Assembly (NCBI GenBank): GCA_015657535.1
Contig: JADHZB010001503.1
Location: 1-10,510 of the forward strand
Length of the DNA stretch: 10,510 bases
From: Nephromyces sp. MM_2019
Taxonomy: Eukaryota; Apicomplexa; Aconoidasida; Nephromycida
Reading direction: 5' to 3'
Shown here piece after piece: positions 7,019 to 10,510 of the stretch (the stretch's first letter is position 1; every line of letters starts with the position of its first letter). A program made the translations under genes and the position numbers. Under the pieces are notes generated by a model. It was given only the letters and a program-made list of their open reading frames with translations, was not told where the DNA came from and did not search any database.

Positions 7019-8751
7019 CTAATCACTGCTGTTCAGTTCACTGGTTTGCTCTGCATTACTCTCCCGAGCCTTACTGGTTGGGTCGCTATGTAGTGGCGCA
7101 CACGGTCTTGCCATTCTCTGATTTCAAAATGGAACACACAAGGTATGTATGTTTAGTGTATGAGAGGTGTGTGCGTATAAACAGGGGAAGGCTTGGGACG
7201 GTAGAGAGAGGTGTGTGGGTAGCGTGTGTGTAAATAGGGAGAGGCGTGTGTTCAAATAGGGCATGTGTGTGTGTAAATAGGGGGAGGAGTATGTGTGTGT
7301 ATAAGCAGGGGAAGGTGTGTGTATGTATATAAGTAGGGGGAGGTGTGCTCTCATTTCCTTACCTGCAAACAGCGGTATCTGATCCGTGCCACTGGCTCAT
7401 TTTCAGCAACTGCGATATAAGCCAATCTGCACACACAAAAAAGTCCTTCTGATTAGAAACTCACAAGAAAATGATAAAGGAATGCAATCTAACGTCGCAC
7501 ACACGTACTAGCGGAAATTTACGAGCTAACACACGCGCATAGACATCCCCTCATACGTTCTACCAGAGACCAATATGCACACGCGCCAAAAAAAGGGTCC
7601 CAAAATACTCTTTCACACACTATAAAAGAAGCACACCCAAACTCATCCACACACACCCAAAACTGCACATCAACACACCGAAATCGGCATACCAATACAC
7701 TCACTTCACACACACCTAGATACACCTACAAACCCAGTCCACACACATACCAATACACCTACACACCCACTCCACACACGCCTATACACTTACTCCACAC
7801 ACACCTAGATACAGCTACAAACCCAATCTACAAACACACACCGACACAACTAATCCACATACACCCACACAACCGCTCCACACACACCTACAAACCCAAA
7901 CCCACGCACACACCAACACACAACCATTCCACACAACCTCACACCCACTCCACATAAAATTTTTTAAAGCTTCTAAACAGCATTTCGCACACAATGCCCC
8001 ACACTAAACTCAAGGTAATGATCTTAAAGCCTTTGGTATTACCTAGAGAAGTGCCCAACATGAGAAGCTAAGGTATCCCGTTGAATATTCAACGCCCATT
8101 CCCTGAGGATTCACAGAAAATGGCTTTCTTCGTAGACAAAAAATGTCTTCAAACATGAAGAAGAGGGAATCTTCAAAGAAATGTAAACTCTGCTGCAATA
8201 AGCTTGCATCAGCTCTCAATAGAATTCATGGGATAATCAGACCAGCTTAGAATATGCAAACACACGCACACAGCACAGGGAATACACACACAAGGTATAA
8301 ACTCATATCATACCGCAACAAGTATAGAGGCATCGCACATGCAAGGTACAGGGAAGATAAACACGCACATACGCTATACACTTAGAACATACATACACTC
8401 ACCACGACACACACCAACCTACCATAACAAGCACATTCCATCCATTCATCACACATACAATCCACTCAACATATAAATATCATCCACTACGTGGCATACC
8501 AACATACACCACGCTAGCATACGTCACAACACACACCACACCAACACACACACCACACCAACACACACACCAACACATACACCAACCCACATTCCACAAC
8601 ACACATGCACATGCACATGCACACTAACACACACTTTGCTTCTTTCTTCAACTTACATCTTTGTGAATTCTGCATGACCAGTGCCCTGGTATTTGCTTTG
8701 AAGATGCTCTAACTGAGCGTGTATATTAAAGCGATCATAAGCTGATGACAT
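7019..8751 (-). CDS. SF3B5: SF3B5 (SF3b10), splicing factor 3B subunit 5; complement(join(7019..7117, 7363..7426, 8043..8102, 8657..8751)), complete
   Basis: SF3B5 is the smallest SF3b subunit of the U2 snRNP. It packs against SF3B1 and SF3B3 during branch-site recognition in the nucleus. Four exons of 95, 60, 64 and 99 bp join in phase to 105 codons plus TAG. Exon 1 starts at ATG 8751-8749 and reads YDRFNIHAQLEHLQSKYQGT, almost the human N-terminus. Exon 2 adds EWALNIQRD and GH. Exon 3 gives AYIAVAENE, then ARIRY. Exon 4 gives the family's PC near residues 78-79, then a hydrophilic tail. Junctions are AAGAT|GTAAGT, CTAG|GTAATA and CAG|GTAAGG for donors, and CCTCAG, GTGTGTGCAG and AAATCAG for acceptors. 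Split codons AT|G (Met) and AG|A (Arg) keep the frame, and exon 3/4 joins between codons. Human SF3B5 is 86 residues; the extra length is the C-terminal tail. The match is by recognition of the family, and all four exons fall in the right order. Confidence 0.93.
7118..7362 (-). other. SF3B5 intron 3 (245 bp)
   Basis: Bounded by CAG|GTAAGG and CATTTTGAAATCAG on the - strand. Most of it is a minisatellite: six or so imperfect copies of GTGTGTGTAAATAGGGGGAGG on the + strand, so the transcript carries the C/A-rich complement. Confidence 0.88.
7157..7345 (+). repeat. Minisatellite with TGTGTRTAAAYAGGGGRAGG unit
   Basis: About six imperfect copies of a 20-35 bp unit. Each has a TGTG run, a TAAATAGGG or TAAGCAGGG core and a GGAGG or GAAGG end. 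Clear cores lie near 7177, 7230, 7253, 7274, 7301 and 7330. It fills intron 3 of SF3B5. Confidence 0.88.
7427..8042 (-). other. SF3B5 intron 2 (616 bp), CA-rich on the + strand
   Basis: The - strand donor is AG|GTAATA and the acceptor is TTTTTTGTGTGTGCAG. About 7610-7955 is a degenerate CA-rich minisatellite. The word CACACACACCTAGATAC recurs at 7707 and 7796, an 89-bp period, with similar TACACCTAC and CCACTCCACACAC words between. In the transcript this becomes TG-rich and runs up to the acceptor region. Confidence 0.88.
7610..7955. repeat. CA-rich minisatellite with about 89-bp longer period
   Basis: Imperfect ACACACCTA, CAAACCCA and CCACTCCACACAC words repeat throughout. The best-conserved pair starts at 7707 and 7796 and matches over about 32 bp with two or three differences. 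It is contained in SF3B5 intron 2. Confidence 0.85.
8103..8656 (-). other. SF3B5 intron 1 (554 bp)
   Basis: The - strand donor is GTAAGT at 8656-8651 and the acceptor is CATTTTCTGTGAATCCTCAG next to 8102. About 8250-8640 is CA-rich on the + strand, with ACACCACACCAACACAC repeats at 8525-8580 and a short GCACAT run near 8605. The segment 8110-8245 is non-repetitive. Confidence 0.9.
8250..8640. repeat. CA-rich degenerate repeat block in SF3B5 intron 1
   Basis: The + strand is made of ACACAC, CATACAC and ACCACACCAACAC words. The densest part is about 8520-8640, where CACACCAACACACACAC recurs. No credible coding potential on either strand. Confidence 0.85.
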
Positions 8752-8756
8752 CGTTT

Positions 8757-9465
8757 CTAGAAAATTAAAAAGAGAATCTATCAAAGAAAGATATGCAGCA
8801 GATTCATATGATCATGAAGGTTATGAAGTTGACGAAAAAAAGAAAAAAAAACGAAAAATCTTGAAAAACAGGGGAAATTGAGGTATTTAGAGGAGGAAAA
8901 ACATCATAATTTCGCCCCTTTTGAAGCAAAGTAGGCAATAAAGAGCCAAAAATGGCCTTTTTTAATGGAAAAACTGGTTTTTTAAATCAAAAAGATGATA
9001 TTTTTTTGAAAACTTCGTTTAAGATAAAAAAGAGTGGAAAAATGAGTTTGAAAATCAGAAAAACAAGAAATTAAAAAAAAACGGTAGAGGGCAAGATGAT
9101 GAGGAAGTGAAGATATAGGCGCTAGCTTCGAGGTGGGAGAGCAAGAAGCTTGGAAGATGAAGGACAGAGAGAGGAGCAAGAGAAGCTGAAGAAGAGAAGA
9201 GCGAGAGAAGATGGGGAAGCAAAAGCATACAAAAAAAAGAGGATGAAGAAAGCAAAAACATAAAGAGAAGAAGATAAAGTAAAAAACATACAAAAATGTT
9301 GTGTAGCACTGACATTTCAGAGAAATTTGCTACAAAAAGAGAATCCAGAAGAAGTAGAAGCGGTAAGTATCTCAGATTTTACTGTTTTCTCCGCAAATTT
9401 GGCTAAACAAACGATTTATTTGAGAAAATTCAAAGTTCCCTTAATAACTGCAGAAGATTAGCTGA
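8757..9465. other. 5' region of SF3B5: A/G-rich tract, probable promoter or 5' UTR DNA
   Basis: On the SF3B5 strand, TTTTAATTTTCTAG ends at 8757, five bases before the ATG, and looks like a 3' splice site, so the 5' UTR may be spliced from an upstream exon I cannot locate. About 9080-9290 is strongly purine-rich on the + strand (GAAGAAGAGAAGAGCGAGAG-like). On the + strand a consensus GTAAGT at 9363 and an acceptor-like CCCTTAATAACTGCAG ending at 9453 suggest a possible divergent spliced transcript. The Phe/Leu/Ser-rich - strand open frames over this tract are compositional artefacts. Confidence 0.45.
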
Positions 9466-9760
9466 AGGTATGTGTTTGAGAGTCCGCGTGGATGTGTCGG
9501 CGTGCGCATTGCTGTATGCTGTTGTGTTTTTTTTTGTGTGCATGTTGGTGTGTCGGTGTATGTTGGTGTGTTGAGGAGTGTGTGTGTGCGTGTGTGCGTG
9601 TATGTTGGCGTGTTGAGGAGTGTGTGTGTGTTGGTGTATGTTAGCGTGTTGAGGAGTATTTGTGTGCGTGGGTGCGTGGGTGCGTGTGTGCGTGTGTGCG
9701 TGTGTGTGTGTGTGTGTTAGTGGTGTGTGTGTGTATGGTGAGTGTGTGTGTGCATAGTGC
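9466..9760 (+). repeat. GT-rich minisatellite and (GTGC/GT)n tract
   Basis: A unit of about 36-42 bp, GTATGTTGGYGTGTTGAGGAG followed by a GT run, starts at about 9558, 9600 and 9636. It is followed at 9660-9720 by GTGCGTGG and GTGTGCGT words and a pure GT run. The alternating purine-pyrimidine tract could adopt Z-DNA. The Cys/Val-rich open frames over it are repeat artefacts. Confidence 0.88.
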
Positions 9761-9769
9761 TACAGCATG

Positions 9770-10235
9770 CATTGGTTTGCTTCAGCGTGTATGTTTGTGC
9801 AGACCTTGTGGGGATGCGGTAGAATTTATTTTTCCTCCTCGTAGATGAATGAAATCGTCTGAGCACATCAGTTTGTGTGTGTCTGCTACAGCCTGGCTGT
9901 GTGTGTGCAGGATGGCCTGACTTATATCTGTTCTAGCCTGACCGTGTGCGCGTGAAACTGGGATACACACACGTTGCTAGGCTTGTATTGTAGTATACTA
10001 GTGCATCGATGATACGCACCAAAGCACAACTCGACAGCTGAGGGAGTTTCACTAACACAGAAGCGAAACACCACACATAGACACAGGCCGCACCCCACTC
10101 ACACACACCTTTACAGTCACAAAGGCCAAATGCTGCGTACACACTTACCCAGCTATACAAACGCGGATCCTCCGACCCAGAAACACGCCGAGAGACATGG
10201 AGCGACGCAGCAATCGTCACTCATAGACGGCCAGC
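9770..10235. other. Mixed non-repetitive DNA, no gene recognised
   Basis: The + strand has an acceptor-like TTTATTTTTCCTCCTCGTAG ending at 9844. The - strand has a donor-like GTAAGT at 10146-10141. Open frames of 60-95 codons on the - strand carry no domain I know and are broken up by TG/CA words. I could not build a gene with consistent phase. Confidence 0.4.
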
Positions 10236-10402
10236 AACATATCGGCCAGCACACACACATCCACACACACACAAACGAATCCAGGCAAAAATACACATAC
10301 ACACACACACACAGATATGACACACACAGCACACACATGCACACACATAACACACGCATACATACACACACATACACACACATACATACACACACATACA
10401 TG
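10236..10402. repeat. CA/TACA-rich simple-sequence block
   Basis: The + strand is composed of ACACAC and ACATACAC words almost without interruption. The three overlapping Cys/Val-rich - strand open frames are translations of the TG complement. The final 108 bp of the window are mixed and show nothing recognisable. Confidence 0.9.
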
Positions 10403-10510
10403 AACCGTCAACTTTCCTTTGCATACGAACATACTTATGCTACCATCAACTTTTGCCTAAAATACGCCGCGCTTTACCACCAGACAAATTGCATGAATAA
10501 ACCGATTAGG

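Noticed and set aside
7033..7117. Alternative - strand frame of SF3B5 exon 4, starting EWQDRVRHYI and ending at TGA
   Set aside because: It is linked to another frame of exon 3 (WLISQLLKM...), which does not continue the SF3B5 frame of exons 1 and 2; the chosen frame gives AENE, ARIRY and PC at the family positions.
7017..7142. A + strand exon candidate (AG before 7017, GTATGT after 7142) open for 41 codons
   Set aside because: It overlaps SF3B5 exon 4 on the other strand. The - strand reading joins in phase with three more exons and gives a known protein, while the + strand frame has no partner exon.
8982..9315. Two Phe/Leu/Ser-rich - strand open frames that resemble membrane proteins
   Set aside because: They are the complement of an A/G-rich tract. 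The hydrophobicity comes from CTT/TTC composition, without a plausible domain or start context.
9782..9970. - strand frame containing SDDFIHLRGGKINSTASPQ
   Set aside because: It looks protein-like over about 25 residues, but I know no matching family, its flanking splice sites are weak and its start is in repeat-derived sequence.
10153..10432. Cys/Val/Tyr-rich - strand open frames resembling a cysteine-rich protein
   Set aside because: They translate TGTGTG/TATGTG repeats; every frame gives the same kind of sequence.
1..10510. tRNA or rRNA genes, CRISPR arrays, transposase or reverse transcriptase remnants
   Set aside because: No B-box-like tRNA core, no regular spacer-repeat array and no transposon protein motif was seen on either strand; the tandem arrays have no unique spacers.

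Overview
The window is eukaryotic nuclear DNA. It holds two convergent protein genes interrupted by spliceosomal introns, set in DNA full of TG/CA-rich simple repeats. There are no bacterial-type genes, rRNAs, tRNAs, CRISPR arrays or transposon proteins that I could recognise. The homopolymeric Ser/Gly/Pro insertion in an otherwise conserved protein, the long repeat-rich introns and the compact basal-factor genes would suit an alveolate, perhaps a coccidian apicomplexan. That is a weak guess, because nothing in the window is diagnostic of a lineage.

Left part (1-2604, + strand): the 3' end of a NOT1 gene, the scaffold of the CCR4-NOT deadenylase complex. A partial upstream intron ends at 191. 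The penultimate exon (192-1330) encodes the conserved Not1 C-terminal domain, split by an insertion of about 180 residues that is Ser/Gly/Thr/Pro-rich. An intron of 1036 bp (1331-2366) carries a G-rich GGTGGA-type minisatellite. The last exon (2367-2604) ends the protein with an extended tail.

Middle (2605-7018): about 4.4 kb between the two convergent genes. It contains TG-rich and CA-rich simple-sequence blocks, a 128-bp tandem minisatellite, recurrent GTGTAYRTACAC palindromes, short hairpins and islands of non-repetitive DNA with exon-like fragments that I could not turn into a gene.

Right part (7019-8751, - strand): a complete four-exon gene for SF3B5/SF3b10, a small subunit of the U2 snRNP SF3b complex. 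Each coding exon is only 60-99 bp, so no long ORF marks it. It appears only when the splice sites are joined: four exons fit with uninterrupted reading phase and give 105 residues. Its introns hold most of the nearby CA/TG repeats.

Far right (8757-10510): the region 5' of SF3B5. It has an A/G-rich tract, possible splice signals on the + strand, a GT-rich minisatellite and a final CA-rich block. I recognise no gene there. The two genes act in different steps of mRNA metabolism (deadenylation and splicing), and nothing indicates co-regulation.
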